Source: a virus. From it: a DNA stretch of 64,000 nt. Under the pieces are notes generated by a model. That model was not told the origin of the DNA. It searched no databases and worked only from the letters and a program-made list of their open reading frames with translations. Where the stretch lies: positions 104,947 through 168,946 of IMG/VR virus record IMGVR_UViG_3300023179_000013. One strand, 5' to 3'. This document shows, piece by piece, positions 37,513 through 46,517 of this stretch. Positions within the stretch are counted from its first letter, which is position 1; the number at the start of each line of letters is the position of its first letter. The position numbers and the translations under genes were made by a program.

Positions 37513-38626
37513 TGATGTTGTTCTAGGTAATAATGATCTAGAAGATCTATATACATTCAAAAATACCCCTGTGTTTATGGGATGTGTTGGCCATGACTCT
37601 TCTAAAGATTTATTGGTAGATATGAGTTGGAAGATAAGCAAAAAATCAGGAATGATTCAACTTAATCCTCTTCTTCCTTTAGACGTGGTATATAATACTG
37701 AACATGGATCTGGGACTGTTGGGAAAATATGGGATGAACACCATAAATCCTTTGCTCAGTTTATAAGTAAATACAGTATAAAAAATATATTAGAAATAGG
37801 AGGATTACACGGCATTTTATCTCAAAAATACTTTGATTTAGAAGGTAAAGCAAAATGGACTATTATTGAACCAAATCCTATTGTCCCGGAATCAGTTCCT
37901 GTAAAAGTAATTACAGGATTCTTTGATAATAATTTCAAATCAGAAGAAAAATTTGATGCTATTATTCATTCTCATGTATTAGAGCATATCTATAATCCAA
38001 ATGAGTTTATGGAGCATCAGTCTTCATTTATGAAGGAAGGAGATTTATTGATATTTTCTATTCCTAATATGGAGATGATGTTAAAAAATAAATATACTAA
38101 CTGTATTAATTTTGAACATACTGTATTTCTTAGTGAACCATATGTTGAGTATTTCTTAAATAAACATAGTTTTAAATTAATTGATAAACAATATTTTAGA
38201 AACGACCATAGCATATTTTATTGTGCTAAAAAAACATCTAATAATTTTAAAATAGATTTGTCTAAAAATTTATATGAAATAAATAAAAATATATTTCAAG
38301 AATATGTTGATTACTACATTAATGAAGTAAAGAAAATAAATGAAATAATAAATAACATTAATATTCCTGTTTATTTATTTGGTGCCCATGTTTTTTCTCA
38401 GTATTTAATTGTGTTTGGTTTAGATACATCCAACATTATTTGTTTATTAGATAATGACATTAAAAAAGAAAATAAAAGATTGTATGGTACATCTTTAGTA
38501 TCAAAAAGTCCTAAAGTACTAAAAGATATTCCTGAAGCTTTAGTAATATTAAAAGCAGGGGTATATAACGATGAAATAAAAAATGACATATTAAGTAATA
38601 TTAATCCCAATATTAAATTCATCTAA
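37490..38626 (+). CDS. NDP-sugar C-methyltransferase-like protein
   Basis: 378 residues. NTEHGSGTVGKIWDEHHKSFAQFI, then NILEIGGLHG (SAM site), HSHVLEHIYNP, and a C-terminal Rossmann-like part (VYLFGAHVFSQYLI...ICLLDNDIKKENK) give the three-part layout of sugar 3-C-methyltransferases such as TylC3/NovU. The usual N-terminal zinc cysteines are missing, so the N-terminus is shortened. Overlaps the previous gene by 23 bases. Confidence 0.75.
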   Translation: MNYISRDNDVVLGNNDLEDLYTFKNTPVFMGCVGHDSSKDLLVDMSWKISKKSGMIQLNPLLPLDVVYNTEHGSGTVGKIWDEHHKSFAQFISKYSIKNILEIGGLHGILSQKYFDLEGKAKWTIIEPNPIVPESVPVKVITGFFDNNFKSEEKFDAIIHSHVLEHIYNPNEFMEHQSSFMKEGDLLIFSIPNMEMMLKNKYTNCINFEHTVFLSEPYVEYFLNKHSFKLIDKQYFRNDHSIFYCAKKTSNNFKIDLSKNLYEINKNIFQEYVDYYINEVKKINEIINNINIPVYLFGAHVFSQYLIVFGLDTSNIICLLDNDIKKENKRLYGTSLVSKSPKVLKDIPEALVILKAGVYNDEIKNDILSNINPNIKFI

Positions 38627-38985
38627 TGGATACCAGACCCAAAACAATCATTTGTGATATTGATGGTACATTAATTGTTCACCATGCTCCTCATATATCA
38701 GCTAATGAATCATATGTTCCTGAGTTATTAGAGGGTACACTTGATAAATTGAATGAATGGGAAAGAAAAGGATACAATATTGTACTTTTAACTGGTAGGA
38801 AAGAATCAATGAGAAAGGTAACAGAACAGCAACTTTCTAAATTAGGAATATATTATGATCAATTAATAATGGGAGTTGGTGGTGGACCTAGATATCTTAT
38901 AAATGATTGTAAACCAGAAGGAACAGAAGCAGCCTTTGCTATTAATATTATTCGTAATAAAGGAATAAAGAATATTGAGATATGA
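38626..38985 (+). CDS. HAD-family phosphatase
   Basis: 119 residues. ICDIDGTLI is the DxDGT nucleophile motif, LLTGRK the second motif, and LINDCKP the late Asp motif. Small capless HAD of the kind found in polysaccharide loci; may dephosphorylate a sugar phosphate. Confidence 0.78.
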   Translation: MDTRPKTIICDIDGTLIVHHAPHISANESYVPELLEGTLDKLNEWERKGYNIVLLTGRKESMRKVTEQQLSKLGIYYDQLIMGVGGGPRYLINDCKPEGTEAAFAINIIRNKGIKNIEI

Positions 38986-40109
38986 TTTTATTATACAATG
39001 TTTATTTAGATGATAAAATAAGAATACCAGGATTCTTTTATAGGGGTAATTATGGAAATAATACTAACTCAATTGATGTATTTAAATATGCCCTAAGTAG
39101 TGTTGTAGATATATACCCGTGGACTAGAGTAATAATCAATGTAGAATTAAACCCAACACTGTCCCATAGAGAAGAAGAACTCAATAATTATATTAAAGAT
39201 TTATTTAAAAATTACGACTTAATCTTAACAAACAAAAGATGTGAACGCCAATCAGAATGGAAACAACTATATGAACAATTAAATGATGAAATAATTTATT
39301 TCTGTTGTAATCACGATCATGTTTTTATAGATAAAGATCCTAAAGACTTCATTAAAGATATAGAAAGTTTTAGAGAATATTTTTCTGATAATGAAGCTTC
39401 TTTTTATTTTAGCCACTGGCAAGAAATATTGAATTTATTTATCCAAAACAAGCAAAATACAGACTCAGAATACATTTCAAATAACTCATATGCTTTATCA
39501 GATAGGTTTATAATTCTTTTAGATAATAATATAGATAGTATTCAAATTATTACTAAAAAACTTTATCATACATGGTGGTTTACAGGTGAATTTGAAGATA
39601 TGGTATTGCCTAGAACAGATTACGCTAATTTTAATGGGTGTGTTTTTCCTAATCAACCTATTAAATTTCAAGTAGCCCCATATAAAGAATATTTTAGACA
39701 TTTTGATGGATATTCTCATTTTGCTGATCCTTCTTATAAACCTATTATTAGTAATTTAGTATGTCCTTTATTTATTCCCTCTGGGTTTTTTGAGAATGAC
39801 ATTAAGTTAAAAATAGGATATGATGTAAATGATACTAATTACATTAACATAAATTTATCTAAAAATAACTATACTGTTGCAGATGATCAGGGAACTGATA
39901 TGAAGTGTTTTATAGAAGAGATACCATATTTTTGGAAAAACAAAATATCTCAAGTAGATTCCAATCCCGAGTATAAAGAATTAGATTTTATATCTCAAAG
40001 AAATTCTAACATAATTGATCCTTTAGTATGTGGTTTATTCCATGGAAAAATAAAAGATCAATTTGTTATTGATAAAATAAAACAAGCTAATAATATAAAC
40101 AATGAATAA
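38982..40109 (+). CDS. Uncharacterised protein, possibly glycosyltransferase-like
   Basis: 375 residues, unrecognised. Early FKYALSSVVDIYPWTRVIINVELNP and IIYFCCNHDHVFIDKDP (DHD, like a DxD metal site) suggest a GT-A fold. Strong A/T codon bias, as in the rest of this sub-cluster. Linked by overlaps on both sides. Confidence 0.5.
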   Translation: MILLYNVYLDDKIRIPGFFYRGNYGNNTNSIDVFKYALSSVVDIYPWTRVIINVELNPTLSHREEELNNYIKDLFKNYDLILTNKRCERQSEWKQLYEQLNDEIIYFCCNHDHVFIDKDPKDFIKDIESFREYFSDNEASFYFSHWQEILNLFIQNKQNTDSEYISNNSYALSDRFIILLDNNIDSIQIITKKLYHTWWFTGEFEDMVLPRTDYANFNGCVFPNQPIKFQVAPYKEYFRHFDGYSHFADPSYKPIISNLVCPLFIPSGFFENDIKLKIGYDVNDTNYININLSKNNYTVADDQGTDMKCFIEEIPYFWKNKISQVDSNPEYKELDFISQRNSNIIDPLVCGLFHGKIKDQFVIDKIKQANNINNE

Positions 40110-41274
40110 TTTTTATTTACCTTTAATGAGTGATAATATCGATAGAGAAGATATTAATGCACTTGTTGATTTTTTAAATCAAAACCCAATTCCAAAATTA
40201 ACTAACGGTCCTAAAGTAGTTGAATTTGAAAATGCTTGGGGACAATGGTTAGGTACAAAATATAACTTAATGCTCAATTCAGGAGCATCAGCTAACGAAT
40301 TAACAATGTTAGCTTTAAATTACATTCATGGTGAAGGGGAAATTATAGTACCCCCATTAACATGGATTTCAGATGTATCATCTGTATTATTTAGTGGTTT
40401 TAAACCTGTATTTGTAGATATCAACTTGAAAAACTTATCCTTTGATATTGACAAATTAAAAGCAGCTATTACCCCTAAAACTAAAGCAATATTCCTTACT
40501 CACGTATTAGGTATTAATGGTCTAACGGATGAATTGATTCAATTGTGTAAAGATAATGATATATTGTTGATTGAAGATGTTTGTGAATCACATGGTACAA
40601 CATTTAAAGGACAAAAAGCAGGATCAATTGGATTTGCTTCTAACTTTAGTTTCTATTTTGCTCACCACATGTCAACTATTGAAGGTGGAATGATTTGTAC
40701 TAACGATGAATATTTCTATCAAGTATGTAGAGCTTTACGTTCACATGGGATGATAAGAGAAATGACTAATGAAAAATTAAAACAGCAAATCATAGATGAG
40801 AATCCTGATTTGAATAAAGATTTTATTTTCCTTTGTCCTGCTCATAACTTTAGAAGTACAGAAATGAATGCTGTTATTGGATTATCTCAACTTAAAAAAT
40901 TAGATTCTAATAATATCAACAGGATAAATAATTTTAAATATTTCATAGAACGCCTTGATCCAAACAAATATATCACTGATTTAGAAATAGAAGGACAGTG
41001 TAATTATGCTTTTATTATTATATTAAAAGAAGGTTCACTTAAAGTAAGAAATAAAGTAGAAAAAGTTCTAGCAGAACGAGGCATTGAATTTAGAAGAGGA
41101 TTGTCTGGAGGTGGTAATCAATTAAGACAACCCTTCTTAAAAGATAGATATGATCAAAGAGATTTCAAAAATGTTGATCATGTCCATTATTATAGTTGGT
41201 ATGTTGGAAATTATCCTACATTAGAACAAGAAAAAATTGATACTCTACTTAATATCTTGAATAATGAGATTTAA
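40102..41274 (+). CDS. ColD/E1-type PLP-dependent sugar 3-dehydratase (DegT/DnrJ fold)
   Basis: 390 residues of the DegT/DnrJ/EryC1/StrS fold. IEDVCESHG is the PLP-phosphate region. Where aminotransferases have SFYPTK with the Schiff-base Lys, this protein reads SFYFAHHMSTIEGGM with His188. That Lys-to-His change, with IEGGM following, marks the ColD and RfbH (E1) 3-dehydratases, which remove the 3-hydroxyl to make 3,6-dideoxy sugars (colitose, abequose type). The nucleotide carrier cannot be told. Confidence 0.82.
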   Translation: MNNFYLPLMSDNIDREDINALVDFLNQNPIPKLTNGPKVVEFENAWGQWLGTKYNLMLNSGASANELTMLALNYIHGEGEIIVPPLTWISDVSSVLFSGFKPVFVDINLKNLSFDIDKLKAAITPKTKAIFLTHVLGINGLTDELIQLCKDNDILLIEDVCESHGTTFKGQKAGSIGFASNFSFYFAHHMSTIEGGMICTNDEYFYQVCRALRSHGMIREMTNEKLKQQIIDENPDLNKDFIFLCPAHNFRSTEMNAVIGLSQLKKLDSNNINRINNFKYFIERLDPNKYITDLEIEGQCNYAFIIILKEGSLKVRNKVEKVLAERGIEFRRGLSGGGNQLRQPFLKDRYDQRDFKNVDHVHYYSWYVGNYPTLEQEKIDTLLNILNNEI

Positions 41275-41749
41275 TGAAGTAAAGATATACCAACCAGATT
41301 CTTTTGAAGATTATAGAGGTGAATTATATACTCTATATAAACAAGAGGATCATGAATTAAAATTTAACCACGATAAAGTATCTGTTTCCAAACAACACGT
41401 GTTAAGAGGATTGCACGGTGATTCTAAAGCATGGAAATTAATTACCTGTCTATCAGGTGAAGTATATTTAGTAGTTGTTGATAATAGACCATCTTCTATC
41501 AATTATTTAAAATGGGATTCTATTGTATTAACAGCCAAAAACAAAAAACTGGTGTTGGTACCTCCAATGTTTGCTAATGGACATCTAGTATTAAGTCCAG
41601 AAGCAGTATTTTTCTATAAATGGTCATATCCAGGAGACTATCCGGATGTAAAAGATCAGTTTAGTTTAAATTGGAAAGATCCAAGAATTAACATACATTG
41701 GCCTATAGATAATCCAATATTATCAGAACGAGATAAAAATTCACATTAA
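41264..41749 (+). CDS. RmlC-like sugar epimerase
   Basis: 161 residues. DYRGELYTLYK, VLRGLHGD and LVPPMFANGHLVLS follow the RmlC pattern (FRGLHxH, PxGFAHGF) in diverged form. Likely 3- or 3,5-epimerase acting with the adjacent dehydratase; overlaps it by 11 bases. Confidence 0.78.
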   Translation: MRFNEVKIYQPDSFEDYRGELYTLYKQEDHELKFNHDKVSVSKQHVLRGLHGDSKAWKLITCLSGEVYLVVVDNRPSSINYLKWDSIVLTAKNKKLVLVPPMFANGHLVLSPEAVFFYKWSYPGDYPDVKDQFSLNWKDPRINIHWPIDNPILSERDKNSH

Positions 41750-42226
41750 ATGAACTGGAAGAACCTTATTAATGAAATTCCTGATTTTCCTGTTTCTGGT
41801 GTTTCATTTAAAGATATTTCACCCTTGTTAAAGTCAATATATTTCCCTGCTGCTATAAAGGAAATGAAAAATCAAGTTAAACAACCTGATTATTGGGTGG
41901 GAATAGATGCTAGGGGATTTATATTTGCCTCGGCATTATCTATGTTGAATGGAGGATTAATACTGTGCAGAAAAAAAGGCAAATTGCCTCCTCCTGTAAT
42001 CAGCCAAGAATATATTCTGGAGTATGGAAATGATACTTTAGAAATTCAACCAGGAAAGGGTACAGTAATAATTGTAGATGACGTTTATGCTACTGGTGGG
42101 ACAATGAACGCTGTAGAACAACTATGTACTAAAGCAGGTTATACTGTTATTGATAAATTAGTTTTAGTTGATTTATTATTTTTACATGAACCAAATAACG
42201 TTAAAAGTTTAATTCAATATGAGTAA
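41750..42226 (+). CDS. apt: Adenine phosphoribosyltransferase
   Basis: 158 residues. FPVSGVSFKDISPLL at the start, VGIDARGFIFASALS, RKKGKLPPPVISQEY and the PRPP motif VIIVDDVYATGGTM all match APRT. Recycles adenine to AMP. It immediately precedes a nucleosidase that would release adenine; overlap of 8 bases suggests coupled expression. Confidence 0.9.
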   Translation: MNWKNLINEIPDFPVSGVSFKDISPLLKSIYFPAAIKEMKNQVKQPDYWVGIDARGFIFASALSMLNGGLILCRKKGKLPPPVISQEYILEYGNDTLEIQPGKGTVIIVDDVYATGGTMNAVEQLCTKAGYTVIDKLVLVDLLFLHEPNNVKSLIQYE

Positions 42227-42797
42227 AAAAGTATTCATAGTAGCGGTTCCTAATGAAGTAGAAATTCAAGGTAAAATACTAGGATATCCCGTTATGTTTA
42301 GTGGTATTGGTAAAATTAATGCTGCTATGACAGCCACAATGGCTTTTAGTTTAGGATACGATGAAGTAATTAATATTGGTTCTTGTGGCTCATTAACAAT
42401 ACCTGTAGGAGAAATAGTTAAGGTAGGTCAAGTATTTCAAGATATAGACGCTACCCCCCTATCTGAGTATGGTGAGGTACCTTTTGAAGCTAATAGCAAA
42501 CAAATTGTTTTAGATGTAAAATCACCTTATACTTGCTTTACTACAGATTATTTCTATGATCAAGCTCAACAATCAAAATATTCTAAATACTATTTGGATA
42601 TGATAAATAAATGTAGTATACTTGATATGGAATGCTACGCTCTTGCTAAAGTATGTAAACGCTATAATATAAAATTTAGCTCATATAAATGGATTTCAGA
42701 CAGCGGAGAGAGTGGAAGTTGGGAAGAAAATTGTAAAATAGGATTTGAAAAAGTAAAAAATATATTAAATGAGCAATTTAAAAAAGAAAGAGTTTAA
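42219..42797 (+). CDS. MTA/SAH nucleosidase-like (PNP/UDP phosphorylase family)
   Basis: 192 residues. FSGIGKINAAMTAT, NIGSCGSL and the late DMECYALAKVC (nucleoside ribose Glu in MEC/MEG type motif) are features of 5-methylthioadenosine/S-adenosylhomocysteine nucleosidase. SDSGESGSWEE is the catalytic Asp region. Would remove SAH or 5-deoxyadenosine and feed adenine to APRT. Shorter than the usual 230. Confidence 0.8.
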   Translation: MSKKVFIVAVPNEVEIQGKILGYPVMFSGIGKINAAMTATMAFSLGYDEVINIGSCGSLTIPVGEIVKVGQVFQDIDATPLSEYGEVPFEANSKQIVLDVKSPYTCFTTDYFYDQAQQSKYSKYYLDMINKCSILDMECYALAKVCKRYNIKFSSYKWISDSGESGSWEENCKIGFEKVKNILNEQFKKERV

Positions 42798-43551
42798 ACA
42801 ATTTAACATATTAGTTATAGGAGACTCATGTGTAGATAGATTTGTGTATGGTACTGCTGTTAGATTAGCCCCTGAAGCCCCCGTTCCTGTGTTTAACCCA
42901 TCAAATGAAACTACTAATGATGGAATGGCAGGTAATGTAGTTGCCAATTTACAAGCACTAGGATCAGATGTTATTTTTATCTACAACGATGAAAATGTTT
43001 TAAAGACACGTTATGTTGATGATAGATCTGGTCAAATATTGTTACGTGTTGATGAAAACGATAAAGTAAAACGAATTGATGTTAATTTATTAAAACAAAT
43101 AAATAATAACCAATTTAGTGGTACTAAAATAGATGCTATTGTGGTTAGTGACTATGATAAAGGATTTTTAGATGAAGAAGATATAGAATTCATCTGTAAG
43201 AATAATTCTAATGTTTTTATTGATACTAAAAAGATATTAGGTGGGTGGTGTAAACACGCTTCATTTATAAAAATTAACCACGTTGAGTATCAACGTACTG
43301 AATACACAATTCACGAATTAGGGATTGAAAATAAAATGATTGTTACTTTATCAAGTAAAGGATGCCAACATGATGGTAAAATATATCCTGTTGAAAAAGT
43401 ACAAATCAGAGATGTGTCAGGTGCAGGTGATACATTCTTATCAGGATTAGTGGTTGAATATATTTTAACTAAAAATATAGAAAAAGCTATCCTATTTGCT
43501 CAGCAATGTGCCACAGTAGTAGTCCAAAAACCAGGAGTATCAACAGTATAA
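42769..43551 (+). CDS. HldE N-terminal-like sugar kinase (PfkB/ribokinase family)
   Basis: 260 residues. ILVIGDSCVDRFVYG and VRLAPEAPVPVF match the start of the heptose-7-phosphate kinase half of HldE; GMAGNVVANLQALG and SGAGDTFLSGL are the two ribokinase signatures with the catalytic Asp. It is shorter than the usual 320 residues. Its usual fusion partner, the adenylyltransferase, is a separate gene at 25229. Confidence 0.8.
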   Translation: MSNLKKKEFKQFNILVIGDSCVDRFVYGTAVRLAPEAPVPVFNPSNETTNDGMAGNVVANLQALGSDVIFIYNDENVLKTRYVDDRSGQILLRVDENDKVKRIDVNLLKQINNNQFSGTKIDAIVVSDYDKGFLDEEDIEFICKNNSNVFIDTKKILGGWCKHASFIKINHVEYQRTEYTIHELGIENKMIVTLSSKGCQHDGKIYPVEKVQIRDVSGAGDTFLSGLVVEYILTKNIEKAILFAQQCATVVVQKPGVSTV

Positions 43552-43552
43552 T

Positions 43553-44641
43553 ATGTACGATTATTTAATAGTTGGTTCTGGTTTCTTCGGTTCAATATGT
43601 GCTCGTGAATTAACTAATGCTGGTTATAAGTGTTTAGTTTTAGAAAAACGAAACCACATTGGGGGAAATTGTTATACTGAAAATAAAGACGGAATTAATA
43701 TTCACACTTATGGTCCTCATATATTTCATACATCAAATGAGGAAGTATGGAATTGGATTAATCGATACACTACATTTAATAATTTTAGTTTAAGGCCACT
43801 AGCAATTTACAAGGGTGAATCTTATTCTTTACCTTTTAGCATGTGGACATTTAATAAACTATGGGGAGTAACCCATCCACATCAAGCTAAACTTATAATT
43901 GAACAACAAAGTAAACATATTGGTGAACCTAAAAACCTAGAAGAACAAGCTATTAAATTAGTAGGTACTGATGTGTATGAAAAACTAATTAAAGGTTATA
44001 CTGCTAAACAATGGAGAAAACCATGTGACCAGTTACCTAAAGAAATTATTAAGCGCCTCCCAGTTAGATTTACTTATGATAACAATTATTTCAATGACAA
44101 GTATCAAGGCATTCCCGTTGGTGGATACACTCAGATATTTGAAAAATTATTAGATGGTATAGAAGTAAAATTAGGAGTAGATTATTTAAAAGATAAAGAA
44201 TACTGGAATAACCAAGCTACCAAAGTAATATATACTGGCCCTATTGATGCTTATTATAATTATCAATTCGGAGAATTAGAATATAAAACAACCAAATTTA
44301 AACACACCAAGAAAAATACAGATAATTGGCAAGGTGTTGCTATGGTAAACTATACTGATAGTAATATTGAACATACTAGAATTATAGAACATAAGCATTT
44401 TGAATTTGGTAATCAACCATACACTTGGATTACACACGAATACCCAACTGAATATAAAGCAGGAATAACTGAACCTTACTATCCAGTAAATGATACTGAG
44501 AATAATAGTAAGTACCAACAATATAAACAGTTGGCTACTCAAGAGAAAAATATTATATTCGGTGGACGACTTGCTGAATACAAGTATTATGATATGCACC
44601 AAGTAATTGAATCTGCTTTAAATTGTATTAAATCATTATGA
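43553..44641 (+). CDS. glf: UDP-galactopyranose mutase
   Basis: 362 residues, full length. IVGSGFFGSICARELTNAG is the FAD loop, NHIGGNCYTE and YGPHIFHTSNEEVW are Glf hallmarks, and GYTAKQWRKPCDQLPKEI and GRLAEYKYYDMHQ complete the active site. Converts UDP-Galp to UDP-Galf for galactofuranose-containing glycans. Confidence 0.94.
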   Translation: MYDYLIVGSGFFGSICARELTNAGYKCLVLEKRNHIGGNCYTENKDGINIHTYGPHIFHTSNEEVWNWINRYTTFNNFSLRPLAIYKGESYSLPFSMWTFNKLWGVTHPHQAKLIIEQQSKHIGEPKNLEEQAIKLVGTDVYEKLIKGYTAKQWRKPCDQLPKEIIKRLPVRFTYDNNYFNDKYQGIPVGGYTQIFEKLLDGIEVKLGVDYLKDKEYWNNQATKVIYTGPIDAYYNYQFGELEYKTTKFKHTKKNTDNWQGVAMVNYTDSNIEHTRIIEHKHFEFGNQPYTWITHEYPTEYKAGITEPYYPVNDTENNSKYQQYKQLATQEKNIIFGGRLAEYKYYDMHQVIESALNCIKSL

Positions 44642-45621
44642 ATATATTATACATAACAGATGTAAATCATATAGGTAAATTTCCTCCTGATTTTTCCTTT
44701 GGATATAGACCTTTTATGAGTTGGGTTCCTGCTCTTGATGCTACCCACTGCTCTTATTACCGTTTGAATGAATTAGACGTTAATTCTCAATTTGACGTAG
44801 CCATAATAGGTTCATTAAACAGTACACTACTTAATCCAAATAAAATAGATTTAAAAACATTAATTTTAGATAAAGTTAAAAAAATATCTAAAAAAATAAT
44901 TTTCCATCAAGAATCTTACCATAGGAGCTTTACTCATGACGTTGGTGTATTTAAGAAAACAAATCAAGAAATTAATAATTATTATTTTGATTTTCTTACC
45001 CAATGTGATGCTTTCTTAGTTCATAATGAAATTGATGCAAAATATTTTGGGGAACTATATAACAAACCAGCTTTTGTTCATCCTCAATTAATTATACCAA
45101 TAGAAGAAATTCCTAATTCTGGTTTTGATAAGCCTAATAATTTCTGTTTATCTTCTTTTGGAGGATTACAAGATAAAGGAGGATCACTAGATGGTTATCT
45201 ATTAGTTAAAGATTTTAACTATCCTATCTATTGCTTTGGTGGAGGTGAGTTTAATTTACCTTTATTAGAATCTGTCCCTTATGACCCTGACTATGGAGGA
45301 TTTAATCAGAAATTAAGTGCACAAATGAAGATAGGAATAAATGTACCCCATTTACCTATTGGGGGTTCATTCCCTCTCCAGTGTGCTATGAATAAGGTTC
45401 CCTGTGTTGGGTGGAGTAATGGTGACCCTCAACAAGACTGCTTTCCAGATTTGACAGCAGATTATCCTAATTTTAATAAATTAAAGACAATTATAAAGAA
45501 ACTTTTAAATGAAAGAGATTTTTATGTAGAACAAGTAGAAAAGGGATATGAAAATTTTACAAATAAATATTCTTTTGAACATTACATTAATCAGATAAAT
45601 AATATATTTAATTCAATATGA
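44638..45621 (+). CDS. Putative GT-B-like glycosyltransferase
   Basis: 327 residues. No clear family; QCDAFLVHNEIDAKYFGELYNKP and SSFGGLQDKGGSLDGYLL, with a final NKYSFEHYINQI, resemble the domain boundary and end of GT-B transferases. The E-x7-E motif is missing. Placed just after glf, so a galactofuranosyltransferase is a reasonable guess only. Confidence 0.55.
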   Translation: MNILYITDVNHIGKFPPDFSFGYRPFMSWVPALDATHCSYYRLNELDVNSQFDVAIIGSLNSTLLNPNKIDLKTLILDKVKKISKKIIFHQESYHRSFTHDVGVFKKTNQEINNYYFDFLTQCDAFLVHNEIDAKYFGELYNKPAFVHPQLIIPIEEIPNSGFDKPNNFCLSSFGGLQDKGGSLDGYLLVKDFNYPIYCFGGGEFNLPLLESVPYDPDYGGFNQKLSAQMKIGINVPHLPIGGSFPLQCAMNKVPCVGWSNGDPQQDCFPDLTADYPNFNKLKTIIKKLLNERDFYVEQVEKGYENFTNKYSFEHYINQINNIFNSI

Positions 45622-46493
45622 AAACATCAATTGTAACTTTTGGAAGAAATGATGGATATAAAGAAAAAGAACGTTTTCTAATTCATATGAAGGTATTATT
45701 AGATACCTTTGATGAAGTGAATTATGTTGACTGGAATTCAGATGTAGATAAGGGTAGTTTTTTATATGAAATAATAGATGACTTACCTAAAACAGGTAAA
45801 ATAAAACACTTTGTTGTTCCTCCGGATGCTCATAATTTTTTATTTAACGGAATAAAAGGAGTACCTAAAGTAGTAAATAATCTAGCTTTTAATCTTGCTT
45901 TAAAAAGAACAGATGCTGATTGGGTTGCTTCAACAACATTAGATAATATCCCACCATTAAGAGAAGAACTGGAGGAATTTATAAAAAATAGCAAGAAAGA
46001 TACATTCTATACATTTAGTAGAAGGGATGCGGACTATGATGAAGTAGTAAAACATCAAGATAATCTAATCGAATATAGAAAATATCTAGGAACAATAACA
46101 GAACCTAGATATTTCCCAGCAAGAGTAACCCCAAATGATGAATATAGTATTATTAATTGCTGTGGTGATTTTCAATTTGCTCCTAGAAAAATATGGCATG
46201 ATATTAAAGGGATAGAAGAGAGAATGGTATTTAACTGCTTTATAGACACCAACACACAGAAAAAAGTGGTATTGAATGGTTATAATTTAGAAGTAATATA
46301 TGATATTCCTATGTATCATATGTCTCATGTAAATAAATTACCACAAGGAAATAACGGGGTTGTTCATGAAGCTGCTGAAAAAGAACCACCTGTTTACAAT
46401 GATGCTTGGTATTGGGTTGAGGAATTTAAAGAATCTGAGAATGAAAATTCATGGGGATTTGGAGATACAGAAATTGAATTTGAGATTTTTTAA
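45618..46493 (+). CDS. Putative GT-A-like glycosyltransferase
   Basis: 291 residues. TSIVTFGRNDGYKEKERFLIHM and ADWVASTTLDNIPPLREELEEF look like the nucleotide-binding start and metal region of family 2 transferases (DNI in place of DxD). Last gene of the glycan island. Confidence 0.6.
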   Translation: MKTSIVTFGRNDGYKEKERFLIHMKVLLDTFDEVNYVDWNSDVDKGSFLYEIIDDLPKTGKIKHFVVPPDAHNFLFNGIKGVPKVVNNLAFNLALKRTDADWVASTTLDNIPPLREELEEFIKNSKKDTFYTFSRRDADYDEVVKHQDNLIEYRKYLGTITEPRYFPARVTPNDEYSIINCCGDFQFAPRKIWHDIKGIEERMVFNCFIDTNTQKKVVLNGYNLEVIYDIPMYHMSHVNKLPQGNNGVVHEAAEKEPPVYNDAWYWVEEFKESENENSWGFGDTEIEFEIF

Positions 46494-46517
46494 AATATTT
46501 ATAAGAAACCTCCGTCT

